A stretch of DNA of 64,000 bases, taken from Carposina sasakii. Taxonomy: Eukaryota > Arthropoda > Insecta > Lepidoptera > Carposinidae. Location of the stretch: positions 8,822,455 to 8,886,454 of the forward strand of contig CP053166.1 in assembly GCA_014607495.2 (NCBI GenBank), in the 5' to 3' direction. The position numbers and the translations under genes were made by a program. Below, one piece after another: positions 20,961 to 32,610 of the stretch (positions are counted from its first letter, which is position 1; the number at the start of each line of letters is the position of its first letter). Below the pieces are notes generated by a model, which saw only the letters and a program-made list of their open reading frames with translations, ran no database searches and was not told where the DNA came from.

Positions 20961-21892
20961 TTTTAGTATTTACCTGTCTACAATATAAATATAAATACTT
21001 CATAAATATTCACACAGCTGTGTACCCAAAATATGGAAGCCATGTACATACGATGCATCTATCTATCTATACAACCTCCTGCACCCACTGCTGAGTAAAG
21101 CCCCTTCACAACGCTATGTCCTCTGTCGTGGGTCAGCCTCATCCACTGGTGTCCGACAGCATACGACGCATGCACGGAAATAAGTAAAGTACTACACGTT
21201 TATGACAAAAAATTTTAACTAACCAGCTGTTTACGTGGCTGTAATCCCCCGCGGATATGTTAATGTATCCCACGAGGTGAGATTCACGAACCTTAAGTAA
21301 TGGTCGTAAAACCCATCAGCTGTCAATTCAAATGATATCCAGTTTCTCTCCTGTCGGAAGTAACAGCGTGTCCTTAAATATTCGGGATTGTTTTCGGACA
21401 GGCCTCACTGAATTATTCCTCGCTCGTCCTACAAAAATACGATAGAATCGTGCCGTATAAGTGCGGACCTTTAAACACGTTCTTTGGAGGAGGTGGCTTT
21501 AAATAATTTACACACATACATACATAATATCTATACGCATCTTCCTCAAATGTTTCTCCACTTTTTAAAACGTGGCTGTGAGATTTCCTTTTTGATCCGG
21601 CGATTCTGGCTACCCTGTTTGTGTAATACAGCATATATCTTTCCGAAAGAATTTGAAGAGTTCAGAAGTGTGCAAATCACCCAATTGTCACCGGTCAGCT
21701 TATTAAGGCTCACGCCGTAAATGGTGAGCCTAACGCCGCTCTTCGTGCACAAAGTTAATAAGTTATTTCACCGTAAATAGAGTATTATGTAGTTTACACT
21801 ATGCTGAGTGTCAAGAGATAGCTCCGGGATTTTTATACCTATTTGATAACTTTGCGAACTTTGCTTTGGATCTCGCAAAATTAATTACATTC
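20961..21892. other. No gene recognised; SINE-D scrap
   Basis: A decayed SINE-D end lies at 21555-21632 (ACGTGGCTGTGAGATTTCC, TTCTGGCTACCC). At 21690-21765 CACGCCGTAAATGGTGAGCC, then ACGCCGCTCTTCG, resembles a repeat at 60380-60440. Confidence 0.4.
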
Positions 21893-22137
21893 ACACATAT
21901 TCACACACTACACAACACATTAACATAGTCCCACATTAAGATCCCTAAGGTCTTGTCTCGTGGGTACCTACTAAACAACGGTATATAAATACATAGATAA
22001 GTATAGAAACATCCATGACTCGGAAACAAACATTGATATTCATCATATCAATGTTTGCACCTACCGGGGATTCGAACCCAGGACCTATGGCGTCGCAGGC
22101 AGGGTCACTCACTACCTACTAGACCAGTCGGCCGTCA
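21893..22137 (-). repeat. SINE-B copy, full length
   Basis: tRNA-like head at the right end (B box GGTTCGAATCC on minus), body CATTAACATAGTCCCACATT on the left. The ORF reading GIRTQDLWRRRQGH is SINE sequence. Confidence 0.85.
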
Positions 22138-22384
22138 TTGCCTAATGTCAGATCCATTTGTAAATACTTCATGGGTGTACGCTTCTCGATTTATTGTTAA
22201 CAGTATTGCCTTGAGGTTACGCATCGAGGATGTTATTGTTCGAGCGCATTTGTTACCCATTCCTGAAAATATGTATCGGATATATGAATGTGACCCGAAG
22301 CCTGCAATTGTGTATTTTTATTATTTCGTGACTGGTCTTGTTGCAAGGTTATCTTGATTATTTTTTAATGTTTATTAAAAGCGC

Positions 22385-22527
22385 CTCCTGACAACATAGT
22401 CCAAAATACAAACTGCGGTCACCAACCCGCATGCCCAGCGTAGTGACTATAGGCAAAAACCCCCCATGGCAGTGCACAGCCGTGGCGTACCCTGGGGGAG
22501 GCCTACGTCCAGCAGTGAACTGCAATA
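22385..22527 (-). repeat. SINE-C fragment
   Basis: GCGGTCACCAACCCGCATGC, GGGGGAGGCCTACGTCCAGC and AGTGAACTGCAATAGGCTGA. Confidence 0.7.
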
Positions 22528-22613
22528 GGCTGATGACGTTTATTAAAACGTTTATTGCCGTACTGAGAAAGTTTAATGATTCCTTGACTACTCGTTCAAC
22601 TCATTTTATTTGT

Positions 22614-22760
22614 TAACTAGTGGACGTCCGTAAATTTGTCCGCGTGAACTTTATAGCCTACTTGTGTTATTCTGATGTATGAAGAACATACATAATGCCA
22701 ATTTTCATCAAAATATGATCGGGTGTTTTTTCCGTGAAGGACTAATCTTTCTCACAAACT
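22614..22760 (-). repeat. LINE 3' end, tail-L variant
   Basis: AACTAGTGGACGTCCGTAAA, then GTCCGCGTGAACTTTATAGC; 5' parts missing. Confidence 0.55.
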
Positions 22761-23504
22761 TTCACATGTTAAATATTATTCTATTCTATTCTATTCTTCT
22801 ATGTATCATACTTATTCGTAGGATTAAAAGGCCTAAGTGACTGATTGAATGATGGATTGATATGAATGAACTAGATGATGGAATGAAAGACCGAGAAATC
22901 TTAATATTTTTCTATAGGCTTTAGAGGGCTTTACTAACCTTTAAAGTCTCAGTATGGCATAAGGTACAAATATATTTTCATTTCCAAATGAGGTTTACGC
23001 GTTTCAAAGGTTTTGTCTATCTCTCTGAAATCTAGACTAACTCGTCTCAAAAATCCCCGTGGGAATCGTGATTGATCAGGCCCATGAAGGAATTCAGAAA
23101 TGGAGGGGCATTCAACTGCGATCGTCAACTTCATGTAACGTAGTGAGAACTAATCACTGGCCCACACTCGCCTGGAGAGCTGTGGTGATATCGTCACACA
23201 TATTTATCAAAGCTAAACCAGAGCAAATAACTTTATGTTGTGCACATTTTGTAGCGCGTTTAATTTAATTGATGTTTAAAGTAAAGGAAATGTACATGTC
23301 TGAAACGCTGTCCATTAAACATTACCTCCATGGGCGAAAATCCCCTTAAAAACAATATTCTCATTGTTGCTATTGTATCTCACTAAATAAAAACCTATTC
23401 TATTATATTCTAATATTAAAAAACGTTGTCATTTAGCGCGATTAGTATTAGTCTACCGTCCATCACCGGCACAACGCCGACAAAAATTTTCTATGGTATA
23501 CTAG

Positions 23505-23570
23505 GGATCCGCTCCGGCTTAGCACGGGTGTAATGCCCTTTCACGTGGGCGGCCGCTATAGAAAAGTTTT
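23505..23570 (-). repeat. LINE tail scrap
   Basis: GGATCCGCTCCGGCTTAGCA, then CGGGTGTAATGCCC and CACGTGGGCGGCCGC, the inverse of a piece at 37300-37365. Confidence 0.5.
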
Positions 23571-23828
23571 GCGTTTAGATTTGTTCAGACATAAAATTTT
23601 CTCCCCGCTTTTTTGTAATTCATAAAATGTTCCAACACAGTGAGAAAAGTAGAAATTTTTATATTAATACACATTAATTATAGAAGAACAGTAACTTTTC
23701 CTGTAGATTCAATTTCCGTTTCCTTTTAATATGTATTCACTTTTATATGACTTTTGTTAGTAAATCTACTTTGATAGAATAATAGAAAGAAAACTATTAT
23801 ACAACCGGAAGATAAATACTAGTTATAT

Positions 23829-23970
23829 ACTAGTGGACGCCCGCGACTCCGTCCGCGTGGACTATAGAAAAAACTAAATGTCAAAATTATCCGAGATAAA
23901 AACATTTTCCCGAAATAAAAAGTAGCCTATATGTTAAGTGGGACCTGTCACAATATATTCCTGATTATAT
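23829..23970 (-). repeat. LINE 3' end, tail-L type
   Basis: ACTAGTGGACGCCCGCGACT, then CGTCCGCGTGGAC, a poly-A-like interior and TATGTTAAGTGGGACCTGTC, matching the complement of 16715-17035. Confidence 0.7.
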
Positions 23971-24044
23971 ATTACTGACAACTCAATTTCGAGTGAGTTG
24001 TTAGTTAGTTGGTTCGGTAGATAGAACTAACATGGAAAACTAAT

Positions 24045-24205
24045 CCTGATGATGCCACGGGTGTTGGCGAAACATATGTCGATTAAATTTTAATTGGTTT
24101 TCGGATTAGCAGCTATGTATTTATGGTTGCATGCTAGGTGCTTGGATCTGGCTTCTCGTTGCGACTGTAGTGTCTTGTGTTCGTGATCATGAGTCGGTGG
24201 TGGGC
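24045..24205 (+). repeat. Repeat shared with the interior of MITE-7
   Basis: GATGATGCCACGGGTGTTGG, CGAAACATATGTCGATTAA, GCATGCTAGGTGCTTGGATC and GGCTTCTCGTTGCGA match 47995-48120 in the same order. The family is not recognised. Confidence 0.6.
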
Positions 24206-24374
24206 GATCCCTCAATAGAGATGCTTTGGAGTGATTACGTACTTAATTTAATTTAGCTTTGATGCTCAAATTTATTACCAACTTGTTATTAGTTTCTGCG
24301 CAAATTAAATTTGTAATAATTTGTTAAGTTTTCCAATCGATGTAATACAACCACAAATTGTTCCACTACATTTA

Positions 24375-24540
24375 TCTATACTGATAGCTGAAGAGTTTCA
24401 TTGGTTGAATGCGTTAATCTCAGGAACTACTGCTCCGATTTAATTTTTTTTTGACAATTTTAAAAAGAAATATTCCTTAAAATTTTGCGACGGCGATTAT
24501 GAGATTCGTGTTTCTTGGAAGTTAAGTAAATAAGGACGTT
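24375..24540 (+). repeat. LINE tail-K fragment
   Basis: GCTGAAGAGTTTCATTGGTT and CTCAGGAACTACTGCTCCGA parallel the intron 3 copy at 2970-3040. Confidence 0.5.
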
Positions 24541-24568
24541 ATAATGGTACCTAGACATCAGAATAATA

Positions 24569-25159
24569 TACAGGGTGTTTTTTTGTGGCCACCTTTAACG
24601 AAGGGTACGTATTCTATACATGAAATAAAGTAAGTTTATGCCAAAAAAAATGTTGGGAAAAAAAAAAAAATTAAATTTTTTTTTTAAATTCCTTGATCGT
24701 GCGAAATTTATAGTGTCTAGTGTTTATGTTAGTTTTTTATAAACAGATATTAATTATTTTTCGTGAAAAAATCCTGCTACGCGCGTCTATGTGCATTTAT
24801 GCAGAAAAACGCAGTCTATTTATAATAATAAATAATAATAAAATTTATTTAATATCAAACATTTGGTATACATACATTAAAAATCTTAAAATTTAAATAG
24901 GTAGTATATAAAATTTACCTAAACTAGGCTGAGCCTGTGCTTTAGGTTTGCGAAAACTCATGATTATGAAAAGTAAATTAATAAATACATGCATAAAAGA
25001 TTCTTACATTTTGATCTATATAACTATTTACTCAACTTTGGACCCTAATATTTTGGAAACCAGACACTTCCCAGGTATGCTTCCATGGAGAAAAATGATC
25101 GTGATGATGAGGAGATTCCGTAGTTTTCGGGAACGTTGACGACCAATAATCACCCTGTA
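24569..25159 (-). mobile_element. MITE-2 copy split by a retroposed segment
   Basis: TA-flanked ends TACAGGGTGTTTTTTTGTGG and ATCACCCTGTA. The element is interrupted at 24823-25023. Confidence 0.8.
24823..25023 (-). repeat. Truncated retroposon inside MITE-2, 7-bp target duplication
   Basis: 201 bp starting with a (TAA)n tract and ending TCTATATAA, bracketed by CTATTTA at 24816-24822 and 25024-25030. Both MITE-2 halves continue exactly on either side. On the minus strand it ends in (TTA)n, as a 5'-truncated LINE or SINE would. Confidence 0.65.
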
Positions 25160-25433
25160 TACGCTATAAATTACGCAGACGAATTTGCGTGCATCAGCTA
25201 GTTAGGTTATAAAATTTTTAGTAGCTCTTATTTTTAGAATTATAGCTATTTATTTAAAAGTTGAATATCCAATATCCTTACGAAAACGAAAACTTTAACT
25301 TATAACTATAGGTAGATATACCTCATTTCATTAAGAAGTCCGGACGAACGAAATTAGGTTTATCATTGGGCACATTTTTGTGTTTTACTATCACCAATTA
25401 TTTCTTAAAGAATGCGCTACTTAATTTAATAGT

Positions 25434-25685
25434 CGTCTTCAGCCAATTGCAGTCCACTGCTGGACGAAGGCCTCTCCCAGGGCACGCCACAAGGCTACTG
25501 CCTTAGGGCGGGTTTTTACCCATAGTTACCATGCTGGGCAGGCGGGTAGGTGACCGCAGTCAGATTTTTGGACATTGTTGTCAGCACGGAAGGCGCTGCT
25601 CCCGGAAACCCTTAGGTAATCGCCTCGTACGATACCCACGGGCAAGCATGGTATGGTACAAACTCTACTCTGCCAGCACCACTAG
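25434..25685 (+). repeat. SINE-C copy, near full length
   Basis: GCAGTCCACTGCTGGACGAA, CTCTCCCAGGGCACGCCACA, CAGGCGGGTAGGTGACCGCA, AACCCTTAGGTAATCGCCTC, ending in ACTCTACTCTGCCAGCACC. No tRNA head is seen. Confidence 0.75.
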
Positions 25686-26517
25686 GCCAATTTTTTGCGA
25701 AAATTTAACAGTACTCAGTGCTCACTTATAAAAGTTTGCACTATATAAAACCCAAAGGAGCCGCTTTCGCTAACATCAAACTGAACTATTTGGATACGTC
25801 AACATGAAAAAATCACACTCACTATCTTACAAGTACGAGAGTACTTGTGTGCTAATGTTTGCTGTCACTACTTCTTGGAAACTGTAATTTCCATCTTTAA
25901 AAATGGTATAAAGGAGCCTTGTAAAATATTGGCGGGAGAAGTCGTGTTTTGTTAAACTTAGTTTTAACAGGGTTATCCATGGACATACTTTCAGAGGCTT
26001 AACTCAAAAATATCACAGTCAGGTAATGGAAAAAGGTGGAAAATAAAAATAACACATCAAACACGATTCGTTAATAAATATTTTAATTCACTTTGGGAGT
26101 ATTTAGGTGACAAATCTGTGTATTAGTTTAAAAAAATCTGTAATAAGTAATATTTCAATCGTCACTTTTACTTATTTATTTATAATTTTATGAATTTGCA
26201 GTTTACGGCTATAAAAGTTAAATATTTTCAATAAATAGCTTTTCCTTCAATTTTTATACTCGTTCGTTCGATTAATTTTCTTTAAATGGAAATAAAATTT
26301 TGTTCCGCCTTCGTTTTCTGTATTTATTTTATTTTTATTCGCAAACTAACAGCTTAATAATTTTAGTATATTATTACCTATCGATTAGCAATATCCTTAC
26401 TAATATTACCAATAACTTCGAACTCTGGCTGTCTGTCACGCTTTCACGCCAAATCGATTGAATCGAATTAAATGAATTTTGGTAAACAGGTCTAAAGCTT
26501 GAGAATGGACATTTTGT
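25686..26517. other. No gene recognised
   Basis: AT-rich; no coding frame and no clear repeat. Confidence 0.35.
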
Positions 26518-26708
26518 TTTCTTCTGCTCCATTGTGTTGAGTTACGAGTATATTATACGGCAGGAAAGGAAATGCATTTTTGATTTGATTATCAGTAATC
26601 TTCGCTCCCCGCGCCAACTGTTTCGGATGATCATGTGACTAATTAAATGAGCTTATTGGCTATTGTGTGATACATTGCTGTTTTTTGGATCACTTGTGAC
26701 TCTCCATA
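26518..26708 (-). mobile_element. MITE-3 fragment
   Basis: ATTGTGTTGAGTTACGAGTA, GCATTTTTGATTTGATTATC and GTTTTTTGGATCACTTGTGA match one half of the full element at 42468-42953. Confidence 0.65.
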
Positions 26709-27049
26709 AGGTTGTTCTAGACGCTGGTATTCATGCTAACTAAATAACAAGTTTCATCAAAACCCGTTGTTGCGTAAAAGAGTAACAAACATATAAATAT
26801 TATAACATCGACATACCTATACTCCCAAAATGTCCTAATTTTATGTATAAATACATAATACGCTCTAGGGTTTTAAATAGATATTCAGACATTGACTTAG
26901 GTAAAACCGAGCAGGGTAGCCATTTAATCAAAAACCTTTTACCGGAAAACTACCACGAATATTTTATTAGTTTCGGTTACGATCGATACGAAATACAGTT
27001 TGTATGTATATAATACATTAAAGGTATAGCCCCGTGCTCATGCGGGCAC

Positions 27050-27212
27050 CAGAATATCAGCTGCATCTCCTTCCGTGTATGGGCGTTTTTGAACTAGAAG
27101 ACACGCCACGATACGACCACGGGTTTTTTGGAGGCAAAAATGTATTAAATAGTATGGCTCGTTTTTCCACTACACGACACGACCACGACATGGTCGGTCC
27201 CCTATGTGTATT
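27050..27212. mobile_element. MITE-5 copy inside a SINE-D scrap
   Basis: SINE-D words CAGCTGCATCTCCTTCCGTG at 27058-27077 run straight into GGGCGTTTTT at 27081. The right arm is diverged. Confidence 0.6.
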
Positions 27213-27439
27213 AGATATTCGCTCACAGCAATCTCTTTAAAATGTTTTTATGAAATACAGCCCAACCAAGTTAAATATGTCTATAAAAGTTAAAAGTTTA
27301 TTAAATTTTCGTATTTAAGTACAAGCAACAAGTTTCTGGTAGCGGTATATACCTAACTTTAGTTAAACCAGACATTTTTCACCGGTCCGTTCCATTTTTA
27401 ATTTTACGCCATTTTAGTTTTTAACTTTTCAGCCAGAAT

Positions 27440-27781
27440 GCAGCGCTCTCATTGGCCAGGACGAAGCAGTCTGCTAGCAACCTGTCAAATTTTCAGATTT
27501 AAATTCGGAAATTTTCACGCAAGATTATTTTGTTTGCGCCATTGTTCCCGATCGCTTTCGATCAGTATTCCCGCTGTCGGCGCGAGGTACGCACGTCCCG
27601 TTGCACGCATAATTTGAGACTTGTTTATTTACTTAACCAACACGTTGCATCTACAGATTGAACTTTTAACCAATTAAATTTGATTTTTTTTCTTAAGAAC
27701 ATGTGATAAGAAAACGTTTTATTTACGAATTGGTTCTCTTAGCCGGTGACTTAGTAGTTATGGTAAAATAAGTGCGTGTAT
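27440..27781 (+). promoter_or_regulatory. Promoter and 5' untranslated region of the second gene
   Basis: A GC-richer, non-repeat stretch. It has an inverted CCAAT box (ATTGG, 27451-27455), initiator TCAGT (27562-27566), a possible donor GAG|GTACGC at 27587 and a possible acceptor TTCTCTTAG ending at 27742, so a small 5'-UTR intron may exist. A three-codon upstream ORF (27760-27771) precedes the main ATG. Motifs seen, use inferred. Confidence 0.4.
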
Positions 27782-27896
27782 ATGGATGTGGGCCAGATGC
27801 GTCGATGCAAGGCAGTGCCAGCTGGGGCGATCCTGGTGTGGCTGCTGATGGTAGCTGATGGCCAGGACACCATTATAGGAGATCTGGACAAACCAC
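27782..27896 (+). CDS. First coding exon of an unidentified secreted or membrane protein
   Basis: The frame from ATG 27782 gives 38 codons plus one base, then a strong donor GTGAGTAA at 27897 (phase 1). Residues 1-13 are polar with basic RRCK, residues 14-25 are hydrophobic (AGAILVWLLMVA), and DGQ follows, a typical signal peptide with a likely cut near residues 25-28. The second Met (residue 6) is an alternative start. It is followed by TIIGDLDKP. No downstream exon was recognised, so the gene would have a first intron over 36 kb. I do not recognise the family; in insects such a layout is common for cell-surface proteins, which is only a hint. Confidence 0.55.
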
Positions 27897-29001
27897 GTGA
27901 GTAACCCTGTTCGTGTGACTCACTTGTTCATGTTGGTTCGTTCGTTTTGTTTTGGTATTTTGGGAAGTCTTCACTTCATCATTTTGGTGTATATAGCAAA
28001 AATGGTTAGACATCCTTTAAGTATCGTCTAACTTTGACAGATAGGTATTCAATTTTGCTATATAAATGTAGTTCAAAACAGTGTTTAACATTTTATTCAG
28101 CATCGAAGGAGTGCATCCTGAATCCTGAAAAATACATCTTGTTTAGTGAACCTTCTGTAAGTAGTATAGCTATTCTATGTTTTTCAAAGAGGATGTTTGG
28201 TTGTATATGTTTGTGTTTTATATGCTTATTTGGTTAAGTGTGATCGGAATGTGATGTCATAATTCTTATTTAGATTTTACTTTAACACAATATCTAGTTA
28301 CTTAGGCCCATGTTCATTCACGTTCGATTAAGCAAAATGTCCAATTAACGTTTTTGAAAGGGTATTTGTTGACGCTTTTTCATATGAATAATGTTGTTAA
28401 TAAATATTTATTATTTGTTAATAATTTTACATGTGTTTAATGTTAATAATCTTATACATTAGTTGTCATAAAACACCTTTAAAATCTGCTAACCGAGCGA
28501 TTACATTAATGGAACGTTGATGAACACATGCTTTACTAAATTAGCACTTATACTTAAGTATAATAATAAGACTATTCAGAACCGGAATTTCCGGAAAACA
28601 AATTAATTAATAATTTTTAGAATTTAAGTCAAATCCCCTCTTATTTCGAATTTATCTACAGTTTGTTTATTTTATTATCCACCCGAAGACAAAATAAACA
28701 CATTTTGACAAAGATAAGATGGGTCAAGATAATAAAATAACTGACGCTGTTTATGTAGTTATATAGGTAGATACATTATTTATTTATATGGCTGGGTCAT
28801 CGATTTTTGTCTTACATAGAAAAACTGCATAATGTCCACTCTTTCATTTGCTCTACTAAGATTAGTTACAACAACATTCGATTTCAGAATTACTGCTCAA
28901 TTAATAAACTAAATATTAAGTTAGTTATATTAATTACACACAAAATAAGTGAGTATATCGGGTTTTTTAATACAAAATTATGGTACCTAAGTACGTACTT
29001 A
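27897..29001. other. Presumed start of a long first intron; nothing recognised
   Basis: AT-rich, without recognisable exons or repeats. Confidence 0.35.
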
Positions 29002-29136
29002 GAATCACGCCTATAGGTAGAGCACCAAAGGCCGATAGAACCACATGGTGCCACTTCTGACAATTTTGAGGGTATAGTTGAGATGTACAAGTTCGGTTAG
29101 TAGTGACAGGTGGTCAGCCCATCGCCTACAAAACAC
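29002..29136 (-). repeat. SINE-A partial copy
   Basis: 3' half only, from ATCACGCCTATAGGTAGAGC to CAGCCCATCGCCTACAAAAC; lacks the tail and the 5' end. Confidence 0.75.
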
Positions 29137-29726
29137 TACCGAAGTAAATAAGTTAATTTTAGTTGCAGGCTACGTATTGAACGATTTTCAGTAAACGAAG
29201 CGTGTTATTCAATTAACCCTCCGATGCATTACTTTTACATGAAGAAAATATCTGCATAGATAGATATTGCTATTCTAGTTCAATTATTATTAAAACCATA
29301 TGATAGATTCCAAATTTAGTAAAACATCTAAAGTTATTAACGGTCTACGTACGCTAGGTAGTACGTAAAATTTATAAGAGAATAATATTTATTGTTATCT
29401 CGAAGGCAATTTATAAAATCTGGCATATTAACTGCAGTCTGTTTGGGCATTTCGAATTAGTATGAGTTTTAAAGGATATATTGCGCTTTATTCAAGAGCT
29501 CTGCTAACGTTATAACAATTAAAATTATTAACAAATAACAAAGCACTAGAGTTGCGCACTACATCATATGAAAATGATAATAATACACAAATTATAGTGT
29601 TCAGGAAATTTAGGTATAATGGGTCAGATTATAGGTACAATATGACTATAATACAATAATACAATATTGTAGGTAGGTACATGTATAACGAAAGAGCTTA
29701 CTTAAAATATCCTTCCATAAATAGAA
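29137..29726. other. No gene recognised
   Basis: AT-rich; nothing identifiable. Confidence 0.35.
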
Positions 29727-29990
29727 TACATACATACATATAATCACGCCTTTATCCCTTACGGGGTAGGCAGAGTACCAAGGGCCGATAGAACCACTTG
29801 GTGCCACTTCTGACCAATTTTGAGGGTATAGTTGAGATGTACAAGTTCGGTTAGTAGTGACAAGTGGTCAGCCCATCGCCTACAAAACACCAAAACCCTC
29901 TTGTCCCTCTACTGACTTGTACAGTATGCCTGGGAAGAGAAGCAGTTGTAGTATTATACTTTTTTTTTTCACTCCCAGAGCAGCATAGAA
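29727..29990 (-). repeat. SINE-A copy, full length
   Basis: Complete, with (TACA)n tail on the left and CACTCCCAGAGCAGCATAGA on the right. The 129-codon ORF at 29864 starts inside it and is fortuitous. Confidence 0.85.
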
Positions 29991-30289
29991 TAAATAGAAT
30001 AATATTATGTATTATAATTAAAATACAAGACTCCGGTAAAATAATCCAGTCCCACAATAATATTGTATGTAGAATTTGCTCCAAGAGTTCTTTAGGAGCC
30101 ACTGACTCGGAGATAATAGCGTCGCGTTCATCCACTCGTGCAGGTGATCCCTTAAATCGTAGACTCCTTTACACGATGATAAAATTTAATAAGCTTGCAA
30201 CATGGAGCCGATATGACGTAGAGGTGTCTGTCGGTTCAATGTGTTTACATTAAAAAATATCTTATAAAAACTGTCAAAAAAGCGTATTG

Positions 30290-30390
30290 CGGATAATCAA
30301 GTTAAAATTGCATTTCCTGCGAGTAACAACACTGTCGTATAACTCGAAACAATGGTTCAGTATTTGCCTGGCTGTTACACACACCCTGTA
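30290..30390 (+). mobile_element. MITE-3 terminal fragment
   Basis: GCGGATAATCAAGTTAAAAT, TGCGAGTAACAACACTG, CAGTATTTGCCTGGCTGTTA and ACACACCCTGTA match the right 100 bp of the full copy. Confidence 0.7.
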
Positions 30391-30394
30391 TAGT

Positions 30395-30535
30395 CATAAG
30401 TGTATGGTCATACCGGATGGCGAGATCCCAAATTCGCTAATGGATAAAGTCCGAAACAAGATTTTCAGTCAGAAGACCAAAGTGACAGACGTGGTCTCGA
30501 AATATAGCAGACTGAAGTGGCAGTGAGTAAGCGGG
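30395..30535 (+). pseudogene. RTE-like reverse transcriptase C-terminal scrap
   Basis: The plus frame reads IPDGEIPNSLMDKVRN, then KTKVTDVVSKYSRLKWQ and a stop, resembling the KKTKV-DVV-K-RLKWQ segment near the C-terminus of RTE-type LINE proteins. Only about 45 residues remain. Confidence 0.55.
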
Positions 30536-30899
30536 TTCTAGAATAGAGACCGCACCTCGGCAAGCGTTTTGTCAATTTTCTCATCAAGTCATTTTGTCAC
30601 GTTTCTTAGCAACAGTAGCTATAATTCACGAATTATATAAATAGATATCCCATTTATTGTTCTTGTTATTTAAAAACTTTGATATATTTATTTGTAATAT
30701 TAAAATATGTGTGGGGTTCGTAGAAAGCTACCCTATTAAATCTATGCCAGAGGGTATTATGGAAGAAGCACAAAAAGAGAGGGCCTAATAATCCGTGTTC
30801 ACAGAAAACAGCACAGGTGAATTTATAAGTAATAGGTGATGGGAGATGTTACTATGGCGGGCAGCAAATAGGCGGTAAAATAATGGACACATATGAATC

Positions 30900-31130
30900 C
30901 CACCCATCCGCACCAAACGTTATGCTAACTAGTTTGTAATGCGAATGGCTAAGGAGTGGAATGCACTTCCTGCCGATGTTTTTCCCGAGCACTACAACAT
31001 TGGTCTCTTCAAACCTAGAGTAAATAGGTACTTTCTAGGCAAACATGTATCACCCTAGGCCGCATCTTGCTTAACATCAGGCACGATGGCGGTCAAATGT
31101 TTGCCTAGCTAATTGTAAAAAAAAAGAATT
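30900..31130 (+). pseudogene. Jockey/CR1-like LINE C-terminus and 3' tail
   Basis: The frame near 30937-31058 reads RMAKEWNALPADVFPEHYNI, then GLFKPRVNRYFLGK and a stop, the usual last residues of these reverse transcriptases. The 3' UTR ATCAGGCACGATGGCGGTCA and TTTGCCTAGCTAATTGT follow, with a poly-A tail at 31119-31128. Confidence 0.7.
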
Positions 31131-31616
31131 AACAGAAAAGTTATTAATGTAAGGGACAAAATTATCAAAAGATTGATATTTACTACCGCCGACTAAATAT
31201 TAGTGTTTTCTTGGTTTTCTAATAGAAATGTCATCAAAGCTTATTTGAGTTTCTGGCGATGTCAACATGCTAAGAAAATTAACCGAAATGACGTCATATC
31301 AGTAGCTGGATCATTTACTCGCTTGTAGAAATATCACCAGAGGATTTGCGGGTTTTGTATTTTGTTGAAGAAATAAAAAACTAAAATCAAAGAGATTTTG
31401 TATTTTCATACAGATTATTTGGAATATCCAAGCAGCAAAAATACAAATGAAATAGCAAAAAATTTGATAAAACCTTTAATTTAGTTTTTCATGCCAGAAT
31501 GGCTGTATGGATTTTGTTGAAATAATTAGATACAAAGATTTTTACCTGGTATATTTCTAACTGCGAATCTTTTATGCGATGATTTTACATTTTTTTATTT
31601 ATTTTATTTTAGACTT

Positions 31617-31656
31617 CTATGCTTTGGGAGTAAAAAAAAACATATAATACTACAAA
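31617..31656 (+). repeat. SINE-A, 5' piece, interrupted
   Basis: CTTCTATGCTTTGGGAGTAA through ACATATAATACTAC is the start of SINE-A. The rest of this copy resumes at 32382. Confidence 0.75.
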
Positions 31657-32380
31657 ATTATTAATAAAGAAATGGAAAAAATTCCTCACCCGGGTGGGAA
31701 TCGAACCCACGACCTCTGCATTCCGTGCCAGTGCTCTTACCACTGAGCCACCGGGTCAATTACTCGGATGACGAATTATACCATTTCTTTTTGAAATTAC
31801 ATTATTGGAAACGTTATTTTTCATCCCGATAGCTATACATAAGCCAAATCTCGGCAAACAAAACTGAATCCCTCAGCACAATGTTTTAATGATGAAACGA
31901 TCAACCATATCCTAACGGATTATATTATGGAGAAGTGTTTTTATCTTAGTCAAGATATTATACAGGATGATTTTTGGTCGTCAACGTTCCCGAAAACTAC
32001 GGAATCTCCTCATCATCACGATCATTTTTCTCCATGGAAGCATACCTGGGAAGTGTCTGGTTTCCAAAATATTAGGGTCCAAAGTTGAGTAAATAGACTG
32101 CGTTTTTCTGCATAAATGCACATAGACGCGCGTAGCAGGATTTTTTCACGAAAAATAATTAATATCTGTCTATAAAAAAACTAACATAAACACTAGACAC
32201 TATAAATTTCGCACGATCAAGAAAGTTAAAATTAAAAAAAAAAAAAATCCCAGCGTTTTTTTTAGCATAAACTTACTTTATTTCATGTATAGAATACGTA
32301 CCCTTCGTTAAAGGTGGCCACAAAAAAACACCCTGTATATTATAAAATTATTAATAAAGAAATGGAAAAAATTCCTCACC
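31657..32380 (-). repeat. Element T inserted in SINE-A
   Basis: One tRNA-like unit (31686-31760, B box GGTTCGATTCC on minus) plus spacer 31761-31960 and a second partial unit at 32338-32380. TACTAC flanks both ends (31651-31656 and 32382-32387). MITE-2 sits inside. Confidence 0.75.
31961..32337 (+). mobile_element. MITE-2 inserted in element T
   Basis: Full copy, TACAGGATGATTTTTGGTCG to CACAAAAAAACACCCTGTA, with TA on each side. Removing it with one TA restores the sequence at 8689-8708. Confidence 0.85.
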
Positions 32381-32381
32381 T

Positions 32382-32610
32382 TACTACAATTTCTCTTCCT
32401 GGACATACTATACAAGTCAGTAGAGGGACAAGAGGGTCTTGGTGTTTTGTAGGCAATGGGCTGACCACCTGTCACTACTAACCGAACTTGTTATACATCT
32501 CAACTATACCCTGAAAATTGGTCAGAAGTGGTCGATAGAAGTGTGGTTCTATCGACCCTTGGTGCTCTGCCTACCCTGTAAGGGATAAAGGCGTGATTAT
32601 ATGTATGTAT
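32382..32610 (+). repeat. SINE-A, 3' piece of the interrupted copy
   Basis: Resumes at TACTACAATTTCTCTTCCTG and runs to AAAGGCGTGATTATATGTAT with a short tail. Confidence 0.8.

Noticed and set aside
29864..30253. 129-codon ORF
   Set aside because: Starts in a SINE-A copy and runs into unrelated DNA.
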